From JAVMKJ01 sp031732875 (lineage in GTDB: Bacteria; Pseudomonadota; Gammaproteobacteria; Competibacterales; Competibacteraceae), in contig JAVMKL010000274.1 of assembly GCA_031732875.1 (NCBI GenBank), positions 1 through 14,338 on the forward strand: a stretch of 14,338 nucleotides of DNA. The letters are read 5' to 3'. Positions within the stretch are counted from its first letter, which is position 1. Each line of letters opens with the position of its first letter. A model generated the notes under the pieces. That model had not been told where the DNA came from. It did no database searches and saw only the letters and a list, made by a program, of their open reading frames with translations. The position numbers and the translations under genes were made by a program. Shown here one piece after another: positions 5,850-14,338 of the stretch.

Positions 5850-8533
5850 TCGTCCTCAAGGATTATCAGAATCGGGTGCTCGGCTCGCTGCGCGATTTTT
5901 TCCGCCAGTGCTCGAAGGACGGACGCCCGGAAGCCGCCTTTCAAGCGGTGCAACTCCGCAACGATGTGCGTCAACCCGCACCTTACCTCCCCGTGGCGGT
6001 GGCCGGCCTGTCGCCCGGAATGCCGTATGTGTGTCTGCGCGTGCCCACGGGCGGCGGGAAGACCCTGCTCGCCTGTCACGCCGCCGGGCTGGCGATGGAC
6101 GAACTCCAGCACGCCGAACGGGCAGTGGTGCTGTGGCTGGTGCCCAGCAACACCATTCTCGACCAGACCGCCGCCGCGCTGCGCGATCCGCGCCACCCCT
6201 ACCGCTGGGCGCTGGAATCGGCCTGCGGCACGGTGGAAGTGGTTACCATCGAGGAAGCCTTGCGTTTGTCGCGCGCCACGGTGGACGGGCAGACCGTGGT
6301 CATCGTTTCGACCATTCAGGCGTTTCGGGTGGAAGACCCGACCGGGCGCAAGGTCTACGAACAGAACGGCGTTTTTCTCGAACACTTCACGCACGTCCCC
6401 GCCGACCGGCTTGCTGATTTGAAGGAAGGCGCGGACAGCAACCCGAAACCCTCGCTGGTCAACGTGCTGCGGCTGCGCCGGCCCATCGTCATCGTGGACG
6501 AAGCCCACAACGCCCGCACCGACCTGTCTTTTTCCGCCCTCGGCGACGTGCTGCCATCCTGCATCGTCGAATTCACCGCCACCCCGGCGCGCGCCAAGAA
6601 CCCCTCGAACGTGCTGCACTACGTTTCGGCGGGCGAACTATGGCGGGAAAACATGATCAAGCTGCCGCTGTGGGTCGTCATCCGCCCCCCCGGCCAGCGC
6701 GATCAACTGTTGGCCGACGCCCTCACCTTGCGCGCCGACCTGGAAAAACTGGCGGCGGCGGAAGCCCAGCAAACCCGCGAATATCTGCGGCCCATCCTGC
6801 TGATCCAGGCCGAGCGGGTCGATGCCTGCGAGCCGCTGCGCGAGCGGCTGGCGAGCGAGTTCAACATCGCCAGGGAGGCCGTGAAAATTGCCACGGGCAA
6901 ACACGACGAATTGAAGGACGTGCCCGACATCGCCTCGCCGCAATGTCCGGTGCGGGTCATCATCACCGTGGAAAAACTGCGCGAAGGCTGGGATTGCCCG
7001 TTCGCCTATGTGCTGTGCAATCTCAAGGAGACCCGCTCCGCCACCGCCATCGAACAGATCGTCGGGCGCATCCTCCGCCTGCCGCGCGCCCAGGAGAAAC
7101 ACCATCCAGACCTCAATGCCGCCTATGTCTTCTCGGTGTCCGACTCCCTGCCGGAGGTGTTGAAGGAACTCCGCGAGGCGCTGGAAGGCAACGGCTTCAC
7201 CAAAACCGAAGCCGAACGTATCCTCATTCCCGTCCCCGGCGTGCTTCCGCTGGGCGCGCAACCGCAAACGATTCGTTTCGAACCGGGCCAAGAGATAGAC
7301 CCCGATGTGGCGCACATCCAGGCGGCGGCGTTGATCGGCAAGGTGAGGATCGACCCGGCCAGGGGCGAAATCACCGTCTATGTTCCTCTCGACCCGGACG
7401 AAACCGAGCGCCTGACGAACTGTGTCTATTCGCCCGAGGCGAAAGCCAAGGTAACGGAGCTGGTCAATCAGGTCCGCGAAGCCGAACAAGCCTTCGGCGG
7501 TAGCGGCCAGCCCCGCAAGCCATCGCCCTATGAACGGGGACTCGATTTCATCGTGCCCCGGCTTTGCGTGAGGGAGAGTGGGCGGCTGTTCGAATTCGAG
7601 AGCACCTTCCTGATCGAACACCGCTGGAAACTCAGCGACAAGGATGCTTCGCTATCTGACCGCTACAACCCGCTGGAACGCCCCACGGGCCAGGTCGGCG
7701 TGGTGGACATCGACGCCACCGGCAAAGTCCAAACTCGCGCCCTGCCCGAACCGGCGGCCGCTGATTTCATCGCCACACTGCACCAGCATACCCTCGCGCT
7801 GGGGATACCCGACGACTGGACGCTGGAAAAGCTGGTCGCGTGGCTCGACCGGAAAATCCGACACCCCGACATTACCGCCAGCGAATCGGCAGCATTTCTG
7901 CGCAAGGTCATTCGCGGCCTGATGGCCAAGTACGCCATCCCGGACGCGAGCGTGCTGGCGTTGGATCGGTTTCGGCTGCGCGACGAAATTGAAGCCCGCA
8001 TCCAGCAACATCGCGAGCAAGAACGCAAAGCCGCGTTTCAACGGTTCCTGCTACCGGACGGACCGCTTGAGACCAGCGAGGAACAGGCGATCAACTTCAA
8101 GACGCTGCGCTACGAACCCGGTTGGCTCTACGAAGGTGGGTTTCAATTCCAGAAACACTACTTTGGATCGAAGCCCGGCGAACTGCGCGAGATCACGCCC
8201 GGCGGCGCCCTCACCGAAGAGTTCAAATGCGCTCAATTCCTCGACCAGTTGCCGGAAGTGCAATTCTGGATTCGCAATCTGGCGCGCAAGACCACCTCGT
8301 TCCGGCTGCAAACCTCGTCGGATTGGTTCTACCCGGATTTCCTTTGCCTACTGAACGACGGGCGGGCGGTCGTGGTGGAGTACAAGGGCAAGGATCGGTA
8401 CGACACCGCCGACGCCGAGGAGAAGCGGGCGGTCGGCGCGGTGTGGGAATCGCGGAGCGGCGGGCGCTGCCGGTTCGTCATGCCCACCCGCAATGATTTC
8501 ACACCCATTCTCAAGGCGGTGAGAACGGCATAG
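5846..8533 (+). CDS. res: Type III restriction enzyme helicase-nuclease (Res subunit)
   Basis: An 895-residue superfamily 2 ATPase/endonuclease that works with Mod to cut unmethylated foreign DNA after ATP-driven communication between sites. Walker A VPTGGGKT is at residues 66-73, Walker B DEAH at 219-222, motif III-like TATPAR at about 244-249, motif V-like EKLREGWDCP at about 376-385 and motif VI QIVGRILRLP at 404-413. The C-terminal PD-(D/E)xK nuclease shows FYPDF (828-832) and VEYKGK (844-849). All expected motifs are intact and the length is normal for the family. The ATG overlaps the mod stop codon by 4 bp, so the two are co-translated. Nothing suggests inactivation. Confidence 0.95.
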   Translation: MIVLKDYQNRVLGSLRDFFRQCSKDGRPEAAFQAVQLRNDVRQPAPYLPVAVAGLSPGMPYVCLRVPTGGGKTLLACHAAGLAMDELQHAERAVVLWLVPSNTILDQTAAALRDPRHPYRWALESACGTVEVVTIEEALRLSRATVDGQTVVIVSTIQAFRVEDPTGRKVYEQNGVFLEHFTHVPADRLADLKEGADSNPKPSLVNVLRLRRPIVIVDEAHNARTDLSFSALGDVLPSCIVEFTATPARAKNPSNVLHYVSAGELWRENMIKLPLWVVIRPPGQRDQLLADALTLRADLEKLAAAEAQQTREYLRPILLIQAERVDACEPLRERLASEFNIAREAVKIATGKHDELKDVPDIASPQCPVRVIITVEKLREGWDCPFAYVLCNLKETRSATAIEQIVGRILRLPRAQEKHHPDLNAAYVFSVSDSLPEVLKELREALEGNGFTKTEAERILIPVPGVLPLGAQPQTIRFEPGQEIDPDVAHIQAAALIGKVRIDPARGEITVYVPLDPDETERLTNCVYSPEAKAKVTELVNQVREAEQAFGGSGQPRKPSPYERGLDFIVPRLCVRESGRLFEFESTFLIEHRWKLSDKDASLSDRYNPLERPTGQVGVVDIDATGKVQTRALPEPAAADFIATLHQHTLALGIPDDWTLEKLVAWLDRKIRHPDITASESAAFLRKVIRGLMAKYAIPDASVLALDRFRLRDEIEARIQQHREQERKAAFQRFLLPDGPLETSEEQAINFKTLRYEPGWLYEGGFQFQKHYFGSKPGELREITPGGALTEEFKCAQFLDQLPEVQFWIRNLARKTTSFRLQTSSDWFYPDFLCLLNDGRAVVVEYKGKDRYDTADAEEKRAVGAVWESRSGGRCRFVMPTRNDFTPILKAVRTA

Positions 8534-8622
8534 TGCCCGCCGGCAGGGCGGCGATCCGACGCCCGTAGAGTTGAAAAAATCGGCGACTTCGCGCCTGCTG
8601 CTTACACTATGCTTACAATGAA

Positions 8623-8664
8623 AAAGGCTTACCGAATACTCTCTGGTAAGCCTTTGAATTTTTT
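8623..8664. terminator. Bidirectional rho-independent terminator between res and tRNA-Ile2
   Basis: AAAGGCTTACC (8623-8633) pairs perfectly over 11 bp with GGTAAGCCTTT (8645-8655), with an 11-nt loop. On the plus strand it is followed by GAATTTTTT (8656-8664), and on the minus strand the stem runs into a T tract (AAAAA at 8621-8625 on plus). It can end both the res transcript and the rpoD/tRNA transcript. Confidence 0.85.
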
Positions 8665-8665
8665 G

Positions 8666-8738
8666 TGGGCCCTGTAGGATTCGAACCTACAACCAAGGGA
8701 TTATGAGTCCCCTGCTCTGACCGTTGAGCTAAGGGCCC
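8666..8738 (-). tRNA. tRNA-Ile2 (CAU anticodon, lysidine-modified type)
   Basis: The 73-nt gene folds into a complete cloverleaf: acceptor GGGCCCT/AGGGCCC, D arm GCTC/GAGC, anticodon stem GGGGA/TCCCT around CTCATAA, and T arm GTAGG-TTCGAAT-CCTAC. Discriminator base is A. The CAU anticodon with this body (GGGCCCTTAGCTCA start, ACTCATAATC anticodon arm) matches tRNA-Ile2, whose wobble C is converted to lysidine by TilS to read AUA codons, rather than elongator or initiator tRNA-Met. CCA is not encoded: the bases after the discriminator read CAA. It lies 50 bp after rpoD on the same strand, and may be cotranscribed with it. Confidence 0.9.
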
Positions 8739-8773
8739 GAAGCGGGGAAAAGTTTAACCACCGTTGCGGATTC

Positions 8774-8787
8774 CCGCCAGACGGCGG
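8774..8787 (-). other. Short hairpin just after rpoD
   Basis: CCGCC/GGCGG around AGAC (plus strand) begins 1 bp beyond the rpoD stop codon. There is no T tract, so it is not a typical intrinsic terminator. It could protect the mRNA end or separate rpoD mRNA from the tRNA. Confidence 0.3.
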
Positions 8788-8788
8788 C

Positions 8789-10666
<1,878 letters not shown>

Positions 10667-10708
10667 GACCTGTTCACGCGCTGAAGTGAAGAAAAATCCA
10701 AATTTCCA

Positions 10709-10737
10709 ATCATATCACAATTTACTGTACTTAATAA
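10709..10737 (-). promoter_or_regulatory. Candidate internal promoter for rpoD
   Basis: In the AT-rich 88-bp gap between dnaG and rpoD the minus strand has TGA-TATGAT (-10 at 10714-10709, with an extended TGn element at 10717-10715). A weak -35 TTATTA (10737-10732) lies 17 bp upstream. The predicted start is near 10702, giving a leader of about 36 nt. AGG in GAACAGGTC just before the ATG may serve as ribosome binding site. Separate promoters for rpoD within this operon are known in other bacteria. Confidence 0.45.
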
Positions 10738-10754
10738 GAAATAAATGGATAGAA

Positions 10755-12500
10755 TTAGACCTTTTTTGCTTTTCTCAAGTTCCGCAGGATCTCTTCACGT
10801 TCCTTGGCGCTGAGCGCGCGCGGCGTACCCCAACGCATCAGCATCTCGGGCAATCGTTCGCGCAGATCATCGCGCCGTCCAAGGGAGGCAAGGATGTCGC
10901 TGAATTCCTGTTCGAATCGAAATTCGTGCTCCGGCACCTCCGGCTCCCAGGCCGCCAGCCGTTCCAGGATCGCGCCCTCGCGGGTATCCCGGTAGCGTTC
11001 CAACAGCGCGGCGGTGGTGAGTTGAGGATTGGCGCGTAACACGGCGAGCACGTTCGCCAGCAGTTTCACACCCGGTTCGTCGCCGTCCCCGAGCGCGAGA
11101 TCGTCGTCCGTCGCCTGTTGCGCCAGTTCTGGTCGGTACAGCAGCAGGGCGATGGCTCTGCGCAGCGGGGTACGCGTCAGCCGTAGATTGCGGTCGGCCG
11201 GATTGGCGGAAGTCGACGGGGGAGGTCGCAGCCGGGTGCTGACCACCTGCGCTTCCTGTCGCAACTGTTCTTCCATCAGATCGCGGAAATGTCCCTCGGG
11301 CAGTTTTTCCAGCAGCGGCCGAGCCAGTTCGGCCAGCCGGGCGCGGCCGGCCAAGGTATTGGGATCGGCTTGGGGGCGCAGTTCGGCGAACAGGTAATCG
11401 GCCAGCGGCGTGGCTTGCGCCAGTCGCCGTTCGAAAGCGGTTTGACCCTCCCGGCGGACCCATGTATCCGGATCCTCGCCTTCGGGCAGGAACAGAAAGC
11501 CAACCTGGCGGCCATCGCGCAGGAACGGCAACGCCACTTCCAATGCTCGCCAGGCCGCCGCGCGTCCGGCACGGTCGCCGTCGAAGCAGAATACCAGATC
11601 GTTGACCGTCCGAAAGAGCCGTTCGACATGCTCGGCGGTGGTGGCGGTGCCCAAGGTGGCGACGGCATGGGAAATGCCGTGCTGGGCCAGCGCCACCACG
11701 TCCATGTATCCCTCGACCACTACCAGCCGCTGAAGGTCCCGGTTGTGGGCGCGCGCCTCGTACAGGCCGTACAACTCCGAACCCTTGTGGAACAGCGGCG
11801 TTTCCGGTGAGTTGAGGTATTTGGGCGTGGTGTCGGCGTCCAGCGCCCGACCGCCGAAGGCGATGACCCGGCCGCGTCGGTCGCGGATCGGGAAGATAAT
11901 GCGGTCGCGGAAACGGTCGCGCAGCCGGTTTTGTTCGTCTCGATTGGCCAGACCGGTGTCGACGAGCGCCTGGGCCTCGGCGCCGGCCTCGTGCAGCGCC
12001 CGGCTCAGGTTGTCCCAGCCCGGCGGCGCGTAGCCGATGCCGAAAGTTCCGGCGATCTGGCCGGTCAGGCCGCGCTGGCGCAGGTAATCGACCGCCCGCT
12101 GCCGGTTGGGATGCTCGCGTAGTTGTTGGCGAAAGAAATGGTCGGCCCGGGCGATCAGATCGAGCAATGGCCGGGCGGTGAAGCCGCTCTCGCCGCCGCG
12201 GGTCCGCGGCATTTCCAGTCCGGCCAGCCGGGCCAGTTCCTCGACCGCGTCGGGAAATTCCAGCCGCTCGTAGGCCATCAGAAAGCCGATGGCGTTGCCG
12301 TGGGCGCCGCAGCCGAAACAGTGATAGAACTGCTTGCGGGGACTGACCGAGAACGACGGGGTTTTTTCGGCGTGAAACGGACAGCAGGCCATGAATTCAC
12401 GGCCCGCGCGGCGCAACGGCACCCGGGCGCTGACGATCTCGACGAGATCCACACGGCCGAGCACTTGATCGAGGAACTCCTGGGGTATGCGGCCAGCCAT
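10755..12500 (-). CDS. dnaG: DNA primase DnaG
   Basis: A 581-residue primase that makes RNA primers for Okazaki fragments and leading-strand starts. The N-terminal CHC2 zinc-binding motif is at C40, H43, C61, C64 (CPFHAEKTPSF and HCFGCGAHGNA). The RNA polymerase core carries IGYAPPGW (155-162) and FGGRAL (215-220). The TOPRIM centre has E263 in VVVEGYMDVV and D308/D310 in FDGDRAGR. A C-terminal helical domain follows, which in this family binds DnaB helicase. All catalytic residues seen are intact, and the length equals that of E. coli DnaG (581). Start ATG at 12500 gives the usual MAGRIPQEFL. The 103-bp gap to the preceding gene holds a DnaA-box-like site but no clear terminator. Confidence 0.97.
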   Translation of the reverse strand: MAGRIPQEFLDQVLGRVDLVEIVSARVPLRRAGREFMACCPFHAEKTPSFSVSPRKQFYHCFGCGAHGNAIGFLMAYERLEFPDAVEELARLAGLEMPRTRGGESGFTARPLLDLIARADHFFRQQLREHPNRQRAVDYLRQRGLTGQIAGTFGIGYAPPGWDNLSRALHEAGAEAQALVDTGLANRDEQNRLRDRFRDRIIFPIRDRRGRVIAFGGRALDADTTPKYLNSPETPLFHKGSELYGLYEARAHNRDLQRLVVVEGYMDVVALAQHGISHAVATLGTATTAEHVERLFRTVNDLVFCFDGDRAGRAAAWRALEVALPFLRDGRQVGFLFLPEGEDPDTWVRREGQTAFERRLAQATPLADYLFAELRPQADPNTLAGRARLAELARPLLEKLPEGHFRDLMEEQLRQEAQVVSTRLRPPPSTSANPADRNLRLTRTPLRRAIALLLYRPELAQQATDDDLALGDGDEPGVKLLANVLAVLRANPQLTTAALLERYRDTREGAILERLAAWEPEVPEHEFRFEQEFSDILASLGRRDDLRERLPEMLMRWGTPRALSAKEREEILRNLRKAKKV

Positions 12501-12513
12501 AGCCCAAAAGCCT

Positions 12514-12522
12514 AGTGGATAA
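12514..12522 (-). promoter_or_regulatory. DnaA-box-like sequence upstream of dnaG
   Basis: TTATCCACT on the minus strand matches the DnaA box consensus TTATNCACA at all but the last base. It lies 14-22 bp before the dnaG start codon. A single near-match may be chance. Confidence 0.3.
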
Positions 12523-12603
12523 ACGCGTACCCGTCAGCGGTCGGGCGCGACGAGCGGGCGGCGGAGTGGATTTTGGCGGCGGCCTTTGGGGGAGGGGATC
12601 GAT

Positions 12604-13050
12604 TCAGCCGCCAAAGTGGGCCTTGACTCGGGCGCCGACCGCGGCCATATCGGCTCGGCCCTGCGCCTGATCCCGGATCAGCGCCATGACCTTGCCCATG
12701 TCGCGCACCGACTGGGCGCCGGTCACGGCGATGGCGTCGGCGACGAGCGCGTCGATTTCGGCCTCGCTCAGCGGTGCCGGCAGGTAGGACTGGATCAGTT
12801 CGATCTCGAAGGCTTCCTGGGCGGCGAGATCCGCGCGGCCGGCGCTCTCGTACTGCGCCAAGGATTCCCGGCGCTGCTTGATCATCTTTTCCAGCACGCC
12901 GAGCACCTGGCCATCGTCCAGCACGATGCGCTCGTCGACCTCGCGCTGCTTGATGGCGGCCAGAATCAGGCGGATCGTGCCGAGACGCTCCTTTTCCTTG
13001 GCGCGCATGGCGGCTTTCATGTCATCCTGAATGCGGTCTTTGAGGGACAT
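12604..13050 (-). CDS. GatB/YqeY domain-containing protein
   Basis: A 148-residue helical protein of the YqeY family, normally 147-150 residues. The start MSLKDRIQDDMKAAMRAKEK and the LGTIRLILAAIKQREVDER block, then an I-E-x-L-x-x-K-M-x-K-Q-R-R-E-S region and SYLPAPLSEAEIDALV, match this family. Its C-terminal part resembles the tRNA-binding domain of the GatB amidotransferase subunit, but the cellular role is not settled. It sits between rpsU and dnaG, a gene order seen in many proteobacteria, and starts 40 bp after the rpsU stop on the same strand, so it is likely in the same transcript. Confidence 0.93.
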   Translation of the reverse strand: MSLKDRIQDDMKAAMRAKEKERLGTIRLILAAIKQREVDERIVLDDGQVLGVLEKMIKQRRESLAQYESAGRADLAAQEAFEIELIQSYLPAPLSEAEIDALVADAIAVTGAQSVRDMGKVMALIRDQAQGRADMAAVGARVKAHFGG

Positions 13051-13090
13051 GACGACAGGCTCGCGGATGGAGGAGGTGAAAGGTCCGGTT

Positions 13091-13306
13091 TCAGTACATG
13101 CGGGTGCGGCGGGCGACTTCCCGTGAAAGCTTCTTCAGGTGGCGCTTGACGGCGGCGGCACGCTTGCGTTTGCGTTCCTGGGTGGGTTTCTCGTAAAACT
13201 CGCGGCGGCGGACCTCGGACAGCACGCCAGCTTTTTCACAGGAGCGCTTGAAGCGACGCAGCGCGACGTCAAACGGTTCATTTTCCTTGACTTTCACGGC
13301 AGGCAT
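13091..13306 (-). CDS. rpsU: Small ribosomal subunit protein bS21
   Basis: The 71-residue, strongly basic protein (MPAVKVKENEPFDVALRRFK start, SREVARRTRMY end) is full-length bS21, which sits near the 3' end of 16S rRNA and helps mRNA selection at initiation. All family landmarks are present: the R-R-F-K-R-S-C-E-K-A-G core (17-27) and a basic K-R-K-R-A-A-A-V-K-R-H stretch. GAGGTG is spaced about 8 nt before the ATG. It is the first gene of the macromolecular synthesis operon and diverges from tsaD, with its own promoter candidate 64 bp upstream. Confidence 0.97.
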   Translation of the reverse strand: MPAVKVKENEPFDVALRRFKRSCEKAGVLSEVRRREFYEKPTQERKRKRAAAVKRHLKKLSREVARRTRMY

Positions 13307-13347
13307 TAAAACGGCACCTCATTCATGATCTGGACGGACACCAGAGG

Positions 13348-13377
13348 TTGGATGATCGGAAAATAGTAAATTGTAAT
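13348..13377 (+). promoter_or_regulatory. Weak promoter candidate for tsaD
   Basis: TTGGAT (13348-13353) and TGTAAT (13372-13377) are 18 bp apart. It would overlap the divergent rpsU promoter, so the two may compete or share a regulator. The ATG of tsaD has no strong Shine-Dalgarno sequence. Confidence 0.25.
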
Positions 13378-13398
13378 CACCCCTCTCTCCAAATGCAA
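13370..13398 (-). promoter_or_regulatory. Candidate promoter of the rpsU-yqeY-dnaG-rpoD operon
   Basis: On the minus strand TTGCAT (13398-13393) and TACAAT (13375-13370) are 17 bp apart, matching -35 at 3 of 6 and -10 at 5 of 6 positions. The predicted start is near 13363, giving a leader of about 57 nt before rpsU. Confidence 0.5.
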
Positions 13399-13412
13399 AA
13401 TAGTGACGTGAT

Positions 13413-14338
13413 ATGTTGATCTTGGGTATCGAAACCTCCTGCGACGAAACCGGCGTGGCGCTGTACCACGGCGAGCGCGGCCTGCTGGCTCACGCCCTGC
13501 ACAGTCAGATCCCATTGCACGCCGAATACGGCGGGGTGGTACCGGAACTGGCCTCGCGCGATCACGTGCGCAAGACGTTGCCGCTGCTGCGCGGGATTTT
13601 CCGGCAGGCCGACGCGGTTCCGCGCGAGGTGGGCGGAGTGGCGTACACCCGGGGGCCGGGGCTGATCGGCGCGCTACTGGTGGGGGCGGCCATCGGTCGC
13701 AGCTTGGCCTGGACCTGGAAGGTGCCGGCCATCGGCGTGCATCACATGGAGGGCCATCTGCTGGCGCCGATGTTGGAGCCGGATCCGCCAGCGGTTCCGT
13801 TCGTGGCATTGCTGGTATCCGGGGGCCACAGCCTGCTGGTGCGGGTGGAGGGTGTCGGTCGCTACCGGATTTTGGGTGAGTCGGTGGACGATGCCGCCGG
13901 CGAGGCCTTCGACAAGACCGCCAAGTTGCTGGGCCTGCCCTATCCGGGCGGGCCGGCGCTGGCCAAGTTGGCGGAGCAGGGCGATCCCCGACGCTTTACC
14001 TTCCCCCGGCCGATGACCGACCGTCCCGGCTGCGATTTCAGTTTCAGCGGTCTGAAGACCGCTGCCATCAACACGTGGCGGGGACTGGAACCGACGCCGG
14101 AGAACCGGGCCGACGTGGCGCGCGCTTTCGAGGACGCGGTGGTGGAGACGATGGCGATCAAATGCCGACGGGCGCTCGAAGCCACCCGGCTGAAGCGGCT
14201 GGTGGTGGCCGGCGGGGTGGGTGCCAACCGGCGCTTGCGGGAGCGCTTGCGGGAACTGGCCGAGGAACTGGGGGGGCGGGTCTATTATCCCCGGCTGGAG
14301 TTCTGCACCGACAACGGCGCGATGATCGCCTATGCCGG
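13413..14338 (+). CDS. tsaD: tRNA N6-threonylcarbamoyladenosine transferase TsaD (3' end cut by window)
   Basis: The frame is open from ATG 13413 (MLILGIETSCDETGVALYHG) to the window edge, giving about 308 of the usual 335-345 residues. TsaD, with TsaB and TsaE, transfers the threonylcarbamoyl group to A37 of tRNAs that read ANN codons. The metal-binding H111-x-x-x-H115 (HHMEGH) is in the position known for E. coli TsaD. ASKHA-fold ATPase landmarks follow: LLVSGGHS (about 132-139), the DDAAGEAFDKTAK loop and FSFSGLKTA. A late VAGGVGANRRLR and FCTDNGAMIA close the visible part. It diverges from rpsU, the usual layout in gammaproteobacteria. No damage is visible. Confidence 0.97.
   Translation, partial: MLILGIETSCDETGVALYHGERGLLAHALHSQIPLHAEYGGVVPELASRDHVRKTLPLLRGIFRQADAVPREVGGVAYTRGPGLIGALLVGAAIGRSLAWTWKVPAIGVHHMEGHLLAPMLEPDPPAVPFVALLVSGGHSLLVRVEGVGRYRILGESVDDAAGEAFDKTAKLLGLPYPGGPALAKLAEQGDPRRFTFPRPMTDRPGCDFSFSGLKTAAINTWRGLEPTPENRADVARAFEDAVVETMAIKCRRALEATRLKRLVVAGGVGANRRLRERLRELAEELGGRVYYPRLEFCTDNGAMIAYA

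Noticed and set aside
6638..7621. Long minus-strand open frame (327 codons) inside res
   Set aside because: It is antisense to a fully motif-supported Res gene; GC-rich coding sequence often leaves such open frames.
13306..13809. Minus-strand open frame (167 codons) upstream of rpsU, overlapping tsaD
   Set aside because: It is Arg/Pro/Ala-rich shadow sequence opposite conserved TsaD codons.

Overview
The right half of the window (about 8666-14338) is conserved chromosome from a GC-rich proteobacterium, most likely a gammaproteobacterium. It carries the macromolecular synthesis operon on the minus strand in the order rpsU, gatB/yqeY-domain gene, dnaG, rpoD. A tRNA-Ile2 (CAU anticodon) gene lies downstream of rpoD, and tsaD diverges from rpsU and runs off the right edge. 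The gene order and the RpoD and DnaG sequences fit Gammaproteobacteria. A Competibacteraceae- or Chromatiales-like host is only a guess.

The left half (1-8533) is accessory DNA. It opens with what looks like the terminal repeats of an IS21-type insertion sequence, fused to the 5' end of a RepA-like (AAA_25) ATPase gene. Next is a three-gene cassette, toxin (HigB/Gp49-like), antitoxin (XRE-type HTH with a C-terminal extension) and a SecB-like chaperone. It has its own promoter and operator candidate and ends in a rho-independent terminator. This is the layout of a toxin-antitoxin-chaperone (TAC) system and is the most interesting element here. It is followed by a tightly packed trio (a DUF5681-like protein and two small proteins with related N-termini), a frameshifted minus-strand gene, and a complete type III restriction-modification operon (mod-res, 4-bp overlap).

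The mod gene has an AT-rich core over its target-recognition region inside GC-rich flanks, which suggests allele shuffling of specificity. A perfect 11-bp hairpin between res and the tRNA can terminate both converging transcripts. The accessory block therefore abuts the 3' end of the tRNA gene, a common site for integrative elements, but no integrase or second att copy is visible.

In function, the left half looks like a defence and stability cargo region: type III RM and a chaperone-controlled toxin, beside replication-like and phage-like genes of unknown role. The right half serves initiation of translation (bS21), replication (primase), transcription (sigma70) and tRNA modification (TsaD).
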